From Orychophragmus violaceus (lineage: Eukaryota > Streptophyta > Magnoliopsida > Brassicales > Brassicaceae): a DNA stretch of 64,000 bases. Position numbers and translations under genes: made by a program. Below, piece after piece: positions 44,681 to 55,086 of this stretch (positions are counted from its first letter, which is position 1; each line of letters opens with the position of its first letter). Location: assembly GCA_030180135.1 (NCBI GenBank), contig CM058236.1:61779728-61843727 (forward strand), written 5' to 3'. The notes under the pieces were generated by a model that saw nothing but the letters and a program-made list of their open reading frames with translations, did not search any database and was not told the origin of the DNA.

Positions 44681-46393
44681 ATGGCAAGGAAGAGAGCCAA
44701 CCCGAGACCCAACCCAAAGGCACAAGAGCCGGTACAAGATGTGGGAACCTCATCAAAAGGGAAAGGGGTTGCAGTTGAGGAAGAGGTACACGAGGCCCCA
44801 GGGAAAGTGACGCAGAACCCACAAAAGTACTCCGCTTCTGAGATGTGTGACAAGCTGGAAGGGATACCGTTTTGGCCAACCCGATACCCTCACACCCCGA
44901 CACTTGCTGCACTTGGACTGCTTGATGACTACAACGAGATTGTAGAGAACATGGGCCTTAAGGAGTTCTTCAACCTCGCAAGTGACTCCTACCAAAGCTC
45001 AGCATGTCAATTCCTCTCATCCATGAAGGCAACAGTAAATATGAGAAGAGCAGCTTTATCAGGGGAAGTGAGTAGGGGAAAGATTGATTTCCAAATGGGT
45101 AGGAAGAAGCTTAGCATGACATATGAGGACATAGCTGTTGTCTTTGAGTTTCCGGAGAATGGTGCTCAGTTGGGGACTTTTATCCCTATCGATAAGGACG
45201 ACCTCGAGGGTGTTTGGCGGATGATAGCTGATGGGCCATTTAAGCTGGGAGGTATGAAAGCTGCAAGGATCAGACACCCGGCCATTAGATACGTGCACAA
45301 GGCATTGGCTCACACTTTCTTTGCAAGGAAGGAGGCAAACCAAGTCCACGAACAGGAAATGAAGATGTTGTACATTGGGCTGCAGCCCCTCATGCTCACT
45401 TATCCCAACGGTCAGCCAATACCACCGGTTGAGCGCCTCCCAAGCTACACCTCCATCCTGATATAGCAGTTTGTTGTCCACAGAGAGTGGGCTATGTCAG
45501 TGAGGGACTCTAGTCCGAAGTTCAGTATGGCTGGTCTGATCACGATGTTGCTTGTGAAAAAGAAGATAAAACTGGAAGGAAGTCTGAATGAGAAGACATT
45601 TGGGGAGCCTACACCAGTGGCATGGTTGGATGTCCAGCACCTTACCCGAACTCACTACCTCGCATCCAGGCCGCCTCCAGAGCGCCATCTCTACCAGATG
45701 TGCTCAGGTACTTCCCATGAAGAAGGGTATCTCCTCCCAAACCCCGACATTACAAGCTTTGCCAACAGGGCTAATATCAGATTTTTGCCGGGAGTGGAGC
45801 ATGTGTTTGGACCTCGCGGGTCACAGAGAGCGACTGCAGCAGAACATGATACTTCCGACGCACCTGCTGGGGTGTATGGGCTGCATAGATACCTTATCGA
45901 GCCTCTGGATGATCCCATCGCTAACAAGACAGTCAGAGCACTGAGGGACCAGAACAGGGACCTCCAGAGGCAGAGCAAATGGCACGGTAGGAACATTAAG
46001 AAGATGACTTCCTGCTTGAAGAAAGTGACCAAGGTTCTTAAGATGATTGTGGGGAAGAAAGACAAGAGTAGCGCTGCGGGACAGACCTCCACATCCCGAG
46101 AGGCTCAGCCTGGTGTAGATGAGGAGATTCAGGCAGCTACTGAGGAGATGATAGCTGAGGCCGATGTTCTGGTTGAGCAGGCTGAGTTGGAGCAGGTCAG
46201 GTACTCGGTTGCTGGACACGAGACATCAGGATCTGCACGCATGGCCCATGACTCCTACTATGAAGATCCTCACCGCCACTCTACTCGCGAGGACATAAGG
46301 AAGAAGAGGAGAGCCATGAGGACACCTTCATGCTCTTCCTCAAACCCGACTTACTCCATGGGGGACTCGTCACCTCCGTACCTCCACTACTAG
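44681..46393 (+). pseudogene. Athila ORF-1 (env-like) protein, one nonsense codon
   Basis: A single frame of about 570 codons broken only by TAG at 45464-45466 (frames 44681-45466 and 45494-46393 are in phase). Content matches the ATHILA ORF-1 family (PF03078): a basic N-terminus (MARKRANPRPNPKAQEP), a central region with FWPTRYPHTPTLAALGL and KKLSMTYEDIAVVFEFPENG, and a C-terminal coiled-coil-like region (ALRDQNRDLQRQSKWHGR). It occupies the position of a retroviral env downstream of integrase, but I see no obvious signal peptide or convincing membrane anchor. Function unknown. Confidence 0.8.
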
Positions 46394-47914
46394 CCAGGTT
46401 ACACTCCACCTTTGTACATAGTTTTTCATCTTTTCTTTGTTTGCTTTGCTTGTTTTCGGTTTTTCTTCCTCGCTTAGATCACACAAGGGACCGTGTAATT
46501 TAAGTTTGGGGGAGAGACCATTTACTAATCTTGAGTCTCATGCATTCATCTAAGGCATAGAAAAAACAAAAAAATTTTAAAAAAATTTCAAAAATTTTCA
46601 CAAAAAGAAGCATGTAGGATCGAGTCTAGTTAGTAGTTTAGGATTCATGCATTGGGGACGATAATGATTTTGCCTTGAAGAGGTTCACCAATTAAGTTGC
46701 TTGTTGCTTTAATCAATTTTCAAAAACAAAGGAAAACCCATTGCTTGACTTTGAGATTCTGAAATTCCCTATCCTTGTGAAGCTTGCTTGAATTAGACTC
46801 AATTCACTGTTATTGGACTCAATTTGATTATCGAAATATCTTGCTTAGGGGCTTGAAATGCAATCTCATGATCCTTGCCCGAGCTATGTTTTGCCTTTTT
46901 ACCACTCTTTTGATTAGCTCGGGCAACCATTGATCTTATGATCATGGCTCCCTCTACCCAAAGACCCTAAACTTTTCCTTGTAGCCAAAATGATTTGTGA
47001 GTGAGGCCTGTTCTTGATAGCTTTTGGCATGTGCAAAAACTTGAGAGTATCGGGAACGACAAATGGTCTTTTCTCATTTTAGCTAGCTCTATTTGCCAAA
47101 AGAGTCTAGCATTAGGATGGGAAACAAGTTTGGGGGAGAGATGAGAGCTATCTTGGGAATAAAAGGATCGATGAAAAGAGTTGTAAAGTGTTCAATGAGA
47201 AAAAGGAAGTCACTAGGGACTTAATTAAGAAGAGAGCATTGTGCAAAAGAAAAGAAATAAAGATCAAGTGTAAAAAGAGACTAAGTTATTAAAAAAAAAC
47301 GTGTTTGCTCATGATAAAAAAAAAAGAGAAGAATCAGTTAAGAGTTCCCTAGTGACAAAGAAAAGAGAGAAAAAGAGCAAAAAGGGGTGAGAGTTTTGGG
47401 TGATTGAATTGGAGGTTTTTGGTGAGTGTTTGTCTTTCATTATGGGATTGTATAGAGGAATCCTCTAGGGATTGGGTAGAACAATGAGAAAAGAACTTTG
47501 TATGCATGAATTGTTCCCTTTCTTAGATGGATTTTGTGTAATGCCATTTGCTCCTATTCTTGAGAGTTAACCACCACCAAAGACGCTACTTAGCCACCTT
47601 AAATAGCCCTCTCTTGAACCTAGCCAATTGGGATTGATTGATTGCCCCTTTGTGAGATCGCACTTAACTTCTAAATGAATGTAAAGAATTGAGTTGATGA
47701 TTGCTTGCGTTCTATAGGATCTCGGGAGTTGGAGTAGGGATTGAGGGAACGGTAATGTGGAAGTACATGGATAGTTAATGATTAGAGCAACTTGTAACTT
47801 CTTTGAAAGATCTTGTATCTTGTTATGAGTCTTGTGGTTTTGAGCCCCCGCTTTCAAACCTTTTCCCCAACCTGTTGTGATTGACTTATGCTTGCTTGTG
47901 GACAAGCAAGATTC
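46394..47914 (+). other. 3' noncoding interior of C1
   Basis: 1.5 kb without coding. It has A-rich runs and an early AAGTTTGGGGGAGAG (near 46503) and AAGTTTGGGGGAGAG (near 47128) that mimic the real polypurine tract. A CTTGCTTGTGGACAAGCAAG dyad stands at 47891-47910. Confidence 0.7.
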
Positions 47915-47928
47915 AAGTTTGGGGGAAT
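47915..47928 (+). promoter_or_regulatory. Polypurine tract of C1
   Basis: AAGTTTGGGGGAAT directly before the 3' LTR TGATATTC. Confidence 0.9.
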
Positions 47929-49369
47929 TGATATTCATATATTTTCATGCATTTAGGCTTGTATATAGTTCTTGTTTTGACTTCTTTTCTCCATCATTCA
48001 TACCATTTTGTCGAGTCATTGTCACATCTAGAGTCTAGAGTTGTTTAGGACTAGGATTAGGCATTCTAGGCTTGCATTTGGGGTGTTTCTTGTGTTTTGC
48101 AGGTGAATGGAGGCATCTAGGAGCATTGGTGAGCTTGGAATTGGAGTCTTGAGCTCAGAAGACCAAGGAAGAGCCAGCGAAGGACCATATCGGTCTGAGT
48201 ATCGGCCAGGCGGGCCGATACGACCCCTCGTCAAAGTCCCGGAGAACCATATCGGCCCCAGTATCTGTCCACCCAACCGATATGGACTCTTGGATTATTT
48301 TTCGAGACTTCATATCGGTTCACATATCGGTCGGGTGGACCGATATGCTCCACCCAGATTTAATCCGAGACTTGGTATCGGTTCACATATCGGTCCACCT
48401 GACCGATATCGTCCCAGATTTTTCACTTGGATCCGGGTCAACACCCGGTTTGTTCCGGGTTGACCCGGCTCGCACCTTTCAGACTATTTAAGCCAAAAAC
48501 CTATTTCATTTTGTTTCTTAAGCAGTTTTTGATGTTCTAAACTCTTTTGTAAGAACATATTGGATTCCTTTGATTAATCTAGACTTCTCTTGTTATTCCA
48601 TCAACAAATCTTTCAATCTCTCACTAATTTACCATGATCAACCCTATTTCTATGAGTTTTGTTGATCTAGCCATGATTAGTGAGTAGTTCTTCATAGGCT
48701 TGTGGGTTGGGTAGGATTAGGTTGATTAGGGGTGATCAATAGAATTCTAGTAGTTAATTGTCAAAATCTCATCTAGCAAAGTGCACTTAATGCCAAATTA
48801 ATCTTGATCACATTGATTAGGATGTTTAGAATTTCTTGTTCACAACATGTTCGATGAAATTCCAGTATTTAGCTTTGTTAGGACTTTCATATTCTAGCGC
48901 ATGAAAATGTATGTCTAGAGTGATTGGTTGCTAATTGGAACTCGTTTGAATGCTCGTTTGATTTTGATTCACAAATGATGATTTGTTCTTGAGTTAAGAT
49001 TAAATGAAGAATTGGTATTAAGAGATTAAACCGATTTGCTTTGTGTGTTCCTTGCTAGGAGATTAGCTTGTTTGAAGTTTGAATTAGGATTCCTTGATCA
49101 TCCCGAGTCACCTATCCGTTGACCTTTACCCTTGAGCCTTATTCTTCCTATTGATTGAATCGTTTGTTTACTTGCTTTTTGTTTGCTTCGATCTGATTTG
49201 TTTTGTTAGGATTGTTAGGAATTATAAACCAAAATTGTCTGATTTGATTCTGAAGGATTAGTATTTGCTTATTGGTTTTATCCGTCCCAGAATAGGTTCG
49301 ATACCTCAAAGCTACTACGATAAGCTTGAGGAATTGGTACCTCAAAGGATTGCAAAATCCTAGTTACCA
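47929..49369 (+). repeat. 3' LTR of C1
   Basis: 1441 bp, equal in length to the 5' LTR. TSD copy GTAAG follows at 49370-49374. Confidence 0.93.
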
Positions 49370-49992
49370 GTAAGCTCGAGAGAGAGAGACTCAACAAAAG
49401 GAGAAAAAGAAAGAAAAGAAGCTAAAATGCAAGTATGTACAAGTTGGAGTGTTACCTGGTCCAAGAGAAGGCGTATCGGTCAAGTGAACCTGGGCAGTTT
49501 GAGCGTATCGGCCTGGCCAACCGATACGCCAGCCGATATGATGTCTCGGATTAATCTGGGAGGCACGTATCGGCCTGGCCAGCCGATATCGTGGCCGATA
49601 GTGCTTCACTGTTTTCCTTTCGACCACTTTGTCTAAGATGTTTCGGCCCTTTCTTAACGCCAATGAGTCCATAGCTTCACCTATCAACCAAAACCTGATA
49701 AAAACTCAAAGCAAAACATCAAAGATGACTAGCAAAAGATCAATATGTACAAGGATAAACATGGGAATGTCTCCCAAGTACGCTTTTGTTTAAAGTCGGT
49801 AAGCTCGACTGTTCAAACCGAGATTTAGGCGGCTGAAGAGCGTGGCCTGCCCTCGAGAGTGATGGCTAGGACCTGAGAAGTCAGCTCACTGAGATTAACT
49901 GAATCGCCTTGGAACCTTGGACTGTCCGAAGCCTTTACAACCTTTGGAGACATCTTTATCACCATATCCACCACCTTCTGTTTTGGAGCTTT
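49370..49992 (-). other. 3' noncoding interior of element C0, right piece
   Basis: Resumes C0 after the C1 insertion. It contains ATCGG/CCGAT modules at 49496-49600 between the Gag-protease gene and the 3' end, the same relative place as 43535-43805 in C1 (downstream of the coding block). Confidence 0.7.
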
Positions 49993-51882
49993 TTACTCAT
50001 CAATTCTCAGCTTGTTCGAAGAGATGGATCCGACATACTCAGTCTTTATGGTCCTGAGAGGAGTTCCAATAGCTCTATCCTCCCCCTTCTTTTGAGCACG
50101 TCCCATGTGCTCACTCAATGATCCATAAGTGGTGTGTTTAGGCCAAACTTCCTTGCCGACATTGGCAAATAGCCTTGCTTCCTCTAACACATCATCTTCA
50201 TTGGGGGAGAGGATGACACCACAAGTGTGAAGAGATGTGCTCCTTAGAGGATAGTAAATCTTGGTATCAACATTATTCAGCATAGCACGTTTCGTTTTGA
50301 AGTCCAGACAGGCTCCAGTGGTGTTGAGGAAAGAGGTACCCAGTAAGAGAGGTAGTTGGGTACTCTTCTTCATCTTCATGACAATAAAGTCAGTTGGGAT
50401 AGTGCACTCACCAATCTTCAGTGGATAGTCCTTGATCATTCCCATTGGAGTTTTTGAGTAAGAGTCTCCAAATGTAATAGAAGATGGGTACCTTTCCATG
50501 CTCTTAATCCCAAGAGATTCCACCATGTCAAGAGATATCACACTCACAGTAGAGCCGGAATCACACAATGCATCTGTAATCTCCAAGTCTCCCAAAGTAC
50601 AACTGATGGTAAATTTACCCGGATTACCAAGCTTGGGAAGTACCCTTGGTGTTGTGTGGACAGTAGGCACAATATCTTCAGCTAAAATATCAGTAGCACT
50701 CATCACCTTAGCTGGTGCAACATAGGAAGGCTTAACTACAGTGGCCTTCATCTCCTTGAGAGGAACATGTGCAGCAGGAGGGAGTTCATAACCATAGAGA
50801 AGTGCTTCTATCTCATCAACCTCTCGCGCATAGTCTGGTTTCTCATGATCAACAGTAGAGAAGATTGCATTGCAATACTCTTTCGGGTTCTTCTCCGGGT
50901 TTCCGGGCAAAGCACCGGTAGGTCTAGAAGTGGAAGCGTGCGTGTTCTCAATATTGATCAAGCGAGAAGTCAAATGTTGCAGCTCATTTTTTAGGTTCTT
51001 CACTTCCAATGCTGAACTTGCTTGTCCTTGGATGAGTTGTTGCATCATTCCCCTTAACTCATTACCCAAACCCGAAGAGGAAGAAGCTTGTGGCTGTTGT
51101 TGTCCAAAGCCGGGTGGAGGGTATTGTTGCTTGGGGACATAGCCTTGTTGTCCTTGAGGTTGAGGCAGAGAGACAAACCCTTGTTGGTTGGTGTAAGAGA
51201 TAAAAGGCTTTTGTTGTTGAGCTTGTTGAAAGCCTTGTTGCCCTTGTTGTTGAGCTTTTCCTTGAGATGGAGCTTGAGGATATACTTGGTCTTGAGGATT
51301 GGCTACATTGGGGTTGCGGTATGAAAAGTTTGGGTGGTTTCTATAGTTTTGGTTGAAGCCCTTGTTGCAACCACCTTGTCCCGCAATGAAGTTAATCTCT
51401 TCTTGTGTCATATCCTCATCCACACTATAGAGGAGTGGCTGAGAATCCTCATAGTTGCCCACAAAGCTGATGTTCTTTTGGCTAGAGGAGATCATCTTGT
51501 CCATCTTCTCATTCAAAGCTTTGATTTCTTTCTCATACTTCTCATCTGAAGAAGATGATCCTCTATTAGTCCTCTCATAATCCTCATTGTAGTTACCATC
51601 GCTTGTTGCAAGGTTTTCAATCAACTCCATAGCTGCATCTACTCCCTTGCCTAGGAAGTGTCCATTGCTAGAAGAGTCTAGCATCGCCCTCATTCTTGGA
51701 AGCACGCCGCGATAGAGGTTGCTGAGTAGTGTCTCCTTAGTGAAACCATGGTGAGGGCACTGAGTAGTGAGCTTATTAAACCTCTCCCAAGCTTCAGCAA
51801 AGCTCTCATTGTTGCGTTGTACAAACCCGGAAAGCTCACTGCGAAAACGGGCAGTCCTAGTACCTGAGAAGAACTTCTTCAA
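49993..51882 (-). CDS. Gag-protease of element C0 (629 aa, 5' truncated)
   Basis: The frame begins inside the Gag capsid domain (KKFFSGTRTARFRSELSGF) because the first ~150 codons were lost in the rearrangement at 51943. It then follows the C1 Gag closely through QCPHHGFTKETLL and the Q/G-rich tail. After a PEKNPKEYCNAI linker it departs from C1. The protease domain has CDSGSTVSVISLDMV, a DSG active site, unlike the DLGA of C1, and continues to LLGTSFLNTTGACLDF. The protein stops at SNKLRIDE without RT. It may be a recombinant of two gypsy lineages. The ATG at 51882 is internal to the original gene, so any product lacks the N-terminal capsid half. Confidence 0.8.
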   Translation of the reverse strand: MKKFFSGTRTARFRSELSGFVQRNNESFAEAWERFNKLTTQCPHHGFTKETLLSNLYRGVLPRMRAMLDSSSNGHFLGKGVDAAMELIENLATSDGNYNEDYERTNRGSSSSDEKYEKEIKALNEKMDKMISSSQKNISFVGNYEDSQPLLYSVDEDMTQEEINFIAGQGGCNKGFNQNYRNHPNFSYRNPNVANPQDQVYPQAPSQGKAQQQGQQGFQQAQQQKPFISYTNQQGFVSLPQPQGQQGYVPKQQYPPPGFGQQQPQASSSSGLGNELRGMMQQLIQGQASSALEVKNLKNELQHLTSRLINIENTHASTSRPTGALPGNPEKNPKEYCNAIFSTVDHEKPDYAREVDEIEALLYGYELPPAAHVPLKEMKATVVKPSYVAPAKVMSATDILAEDIVPTVHTTPRVLPKLGNPGKFTISCTLGDLEITDALCDSGSTVSVISLDMVESLGIKSMERYPSSITFGDSYSKTPMGMIKDYPLKIGECTIPTDFIVMKMKKSTQLPLLLGTSFLNTTGACLDFKTKRAMLNNVDTKIYYPLRSTSLHTCGVILSPNEDDVLEEARLFANVGKEVWPKHTTYGSLSEHMGRAQKKGEDRAIGTPLRTIKTEYVGSISSNKLRIDE

Positions 51883-51942
51883 GAAAGCCTTCTTGAGTTC
51901 TCCCCAAGTGGTGATGGTTCCCGGAGGGATGGTGCTTTCCCA

Positions 51943-53256
51943 ATTTGTTACTAATTTACTACTTTCTCTCTTTTTGATGTTAGGTGTATGAACTTGCGCA
52001 GCAAAGGGACTACAAACTTAGTTGCAAGAGTTGACGACATCAAAGCACACTTTGATAGATGAGATTTCAAACAATCAATCACTAGAAATCCATTGATCAC
52101 CCCTAATCAACCTAATCCTACCTAACCCATAAGCCTATGAAGAACTACTCACTAATCATCATTAGATCAACAAAACTCATAGAAATAGAGTTGATCATGG
52201 GAGATTAGTGATGGATTGAGAGATTTGTTGAAGGAATCACAAAAGAAGTACTAGATAAATCAAAGGAATCCAACTTGTTCTTACAAAAGAGTTTAGAACA
52301 TCAAAAATAGCTTCCGAAACAATAAAAAAAGGTTTTTTGGCTTAAATAGTCAATAGGGTGCGAGCCGGGTCAACCCGGAACAAACCGGGTGTTGACCCGG
52401 ATCCGAAACAATTTTTGGGACGCGTATCGGTCTGGCCAGCCGATACGCCAGCCGATATGGACTCTCAGATTTTTTCTGGGAAGGGTCGTATCGGCCTGGC
52501 CAGCCGATACGCCAACCAATATGGGCGTTCGAAATTTAATCCGAGAGGTCATATCGGTTGGGCCAGCCGATACGCCAACCATTATGAACTCCTGGTCTTC
52601 GGTCGAGGGGCTGTATCGGCTTGCTTGGCCGATATGCACACCGGTACGGCTTGTATCCGCTTCCTCCTTAGTTCCTTGAGCTCTAGACTCTATTCCAAGT
52701 TCACCATCGCTCCTAAACACCTCCTATCACCTGCAAAACACAAGAAACACTCCAAATGCAAGCCTAAAGTGCCTACTCCTAGTCCTAAACAACTCTAAAC
52801 TCTAGATGCAACAATGACTCGACAAAATGGTATGAAAGATGGAGAAAAGAAGTCAAAACAAGAACTATATACAAGCCTAAATGCATGAAAATGTATGAAT
52901 ATCATTTATTGTAGTGCTAGTTGGATTAAATATGCTTTGAGTTTGATCTAAGCACATAAATCATAAATCTTTGGTGCCAGAGGAAGGATCTGCCTAGAAA
53001 GAAACTCGTTGTTTCTTTCTTTTCTCATAAATTTTCCATTCATTTCTCCAGATGAACATTGTGTTATAACTCTCTCAAGAGATCACTACAAGAAAACATG
53101 GTCAAAACCGATGGATTTATTGACGGATTTTAATCCGTCGGGAATTAATGATGAAAAACCGATGGATTAACAAATCTGTTGGTAATTACTGATGGATTAT
53201 TAATCCGTCGGTCAAATCTGTCGGTTATTAATCCGTCGGTCAAATCCGACGAAAAA
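51943..53256. other. Inversion-duplication scar in C0
   Basis: C0 minus-strand gag breaks off at about 51943. Bases 51947-52050 are the pre-gag leader and gag start in plus orientation (GTGTATGAACTTGCGCAGC, as at 37612). At 52043-52050 the 8-mer AAGCACAC joins this to an LTR segment (52051-52904) followed by the right flank of C0 (52905-53226). That flank includes the CTA-flanked CACTA 1 end and the CACTA 2 start. From about 53256 the sequence returns to C0 leader and primer site. Confidence 0.85.
52043..53226. repeat. Direct repeat copy 1 (LTR remnant plus flank)
   Basis: 1184 bases repeated at 53904-55086, offset about 1860. By eye copies differ at four bases and one A. Copy 1 ends at TCTGTCGGTT. 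Confidence 0.9.
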
Positions 53257-53308
53257 CTTGAACTAAAAAGGAATAGAAAACGAATTGAAATATCCAGAAT
53301 CCCAAAAT

Positions 53309-53321
53309 GGCAACGGCGCCA
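53309..53321 (-). promoter_or_regulatory. Primer binding site of C0, tRNA-Asp
   Basis: Minus strand TGGCGCCGTTGCC, a few bases from the LTR edge at 53325. Confidence 0.9.
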
Positions 53322-53324
53322 AAT

Positions 53325-54764
53325 TGATAACAAGGATTTTGCAATCCTTTGAGGTACCAATTCCTCAAGCTTATCGATGTAGCTTTGACGTATCAAACCT
53401 TTTTGGGATGGATAAGACCAATAAGCAAGCACTAAACCTTCATAGTCAAATCAAACAGTTTGGTTTTGTTTCTAACAATCCTAACAGTAAACAATTCAAG
53501 CAGAAATAATTTAAAAGCAAATAACAAATGGATTCAATCAATGACAAAGATAAGGCCTAAAGGTTGAGGTCAACGGATAGGTGACTCGGGATGATCAAGG
53601 AGTCCTAACTCAAACTTCATAGAAGCTAATCTCCTAGCATGTAACACACCAAGTAAATCAGTTTAATCTCTTAATACCAATTCTTCACTTAATCCTAACT
53701 CAAGAACAAATTATCATTTGTGAATTAGAATCAAATGAGCATTCAAACAGGTTCCGAACAGCAAACAATCACTCTAGACATACATTTTCATGTGCTAGAA
53801 TGTGGAAGTCCTAACAAAGCTAGAAACTGGAATTTCATCGAACATGTTGTGAACAAGAAATTCTAAACATCCTAATCAATGTGATCAAGATTAATTAGGC
53901 ACTAAGCACACTTTGATAGATGAGATTTCAAACAATCAATCACTAGAAATCCATTGATCACCCCTAATCAACCTAATCCTACCTAACCCATAAGCCTATG
54001 AAGAACTACTCACTAATCATCATTAGATCAACAAAACTCATAGAAATAGAGTTGATCATGGGAGATTAGTGATGGATTGAGAGATTTGTTGAAAGAATCA
54101 CAAAAGAAGTACTAGATAAATCAAAGGAATCCAACTTGTTCTTACAAAAGAGTTTAGAACATCAAAAATAGCTTCCGAAACAATAAAAAAGGTTTTTTGG
54201 CTTAAATAGTCAATAGGGTGCGAGCCGGGTCAACCCGGAACAAACCGGGTGTTGACCCGGATCCGAAACAATTTTTGGGACGCGTATCGGTCTGGCCAGC
54301 CGATACGCCAGCCGATATGGACTCTCAGATTTTTTCTGGGAAGGGTCGTATCGGCCTGGCCAGCCGATACGCCAACCAATATGGGCGTTCGAAATTTAAT
54401 CCGAGAGGTCATATCGGTTGGGCCAGCCGATACGCCAACCATTATGAACTCCTGGTCTTCGGTCGAGGGGCTGTATCGGCTTGCTTGGCCGATATGCACA
54501 CCGGTACGGCTTGTATCCGCTTCCTCCTTAGTTCCTTGAGCTCTAGACTCTATTCCAAGTTCACCATCGCTCCTAGACACCTCCTATCACCTGCAAAACA
54601 CAAGAAACACTCCAAATGCAAGCCTAAAGTGCCTACTCCTAGTCCTAAACAACTCTAAACTCTAGATGCAACAATGACTCGACAAAATGGTATGAAAGAT
54701 GGAGAAAAGAAGTCAAAACAAGAACTATATACAAGCCTAAATGCATGAAAATGTATGAATATCA
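53325..54764 (-). repeat. 5' LTR of element C0
   Basis: 1440 bp. ATCGG/CCGAT modules lie at about 54285-54510, several decayed (CCAATATG and CCATTATG where the other LTR has CCGATATG and CCGGTATG). TSD TTTAT follows. Confidence 0.9.
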
Positions 54765-55086
54765 TTTATTGTAGTGCTAGTTGGATTAAATATGCTTTGA
54801 GTTTGATCTAAGCACATAAATCATAAATCTTTGGTGCCAGAGGAAGGATCTGCCTAGAAAGAAACTCGTTGTTTCTTTCTTTTCTCATAAAATTTCCATT
54901 CATTTCTCCAGATGAACATTGTGTTATAACTCTCTCAAGAGATCACTACAAGAAAACATGGTCAAAACCGATGGATTTATTGACGGATTTTAATCCGTCG
55001 GGAATTAATGATGAAAAACCGACGGATTAACAAATCTGTTGGTAATTACTGATGGATTATTAATCCGTCGGTCAAATCTGTCGGTT
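53904..55086. repeat. Direct repeat copy 2 (source copy)
   Basis: Spans the distal C0 LTR, the CACTA 1 end, 164 bases of spacer and the first 143 bases of CACTA 2. Because this copy is continuous with intact elements, it is the likely source of copy 1. Confidence 0.9.

Larger units (their letters stand above)
36062..49369 (+). mobile_element. Athila-type Ty3/gypsy element C1, nearly complete but mutated
   Basis: Plus-strand element of 13.3 kb. LTRs 36062-37502 and 47929-49369, both 1441 bp; TSD GTAAG at 36057-36061 and 49370-49374; tRNA-Asp primer site; polypurine tract. Gene order is Gag, protease, RT, RNase H, integrase, gap, Athila ORF-1. LTRs differ at about 13 sites by eye (about 0.9%). 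The polyprotein has three in-frame stops and two frameshifts, and ORF-1 one stop, so this copy is dead, but every domain is present. It inserted into the 3' region of C0. Confidence 0.95.
33088..54764 (-). mobile_element. Gypsy element C0, TR-GAG type with rearranged 5' end, host of C1
   Basis: LTRs 33088-34526 and 53325-54764 (TGATA...CAAGGATTTTGC to ...TGAATATCA), TSD TTTAT at 33083-33087 and 54765-54769. tRNA-Asp primer site at 53309-53321. The polypurine tract next to 34526 gives the minus orientation. Interior: 3' region 34527-36061 and 49370-49992, Gag-protease gene 49993-51882, then a rearranged block 51943-53256. There is no RT, RNase H or integrase. LTRs differ at about 31 sites by eye (about 2%), older than C1. 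Its LTR is closely related to that of C1, so C1-like Athila elements could have mobilised it. Confidence 0.9.

Noticed and set aside
44681..46393. A genuine retroviral envelope glycoprotein
   Set aside because: Its position is env-like, but I see no signal peptide or clear membrane segment; the sequence matches the plant ATHILA ORF-1 family instead.
51943..55086. Second independent C0-like insertion
   Set aside because: The partial LTR at 52043-52904 is followed by exactly the same CACTA flank as the true LTR end, so it is a copy of that end rather than a new insertion.
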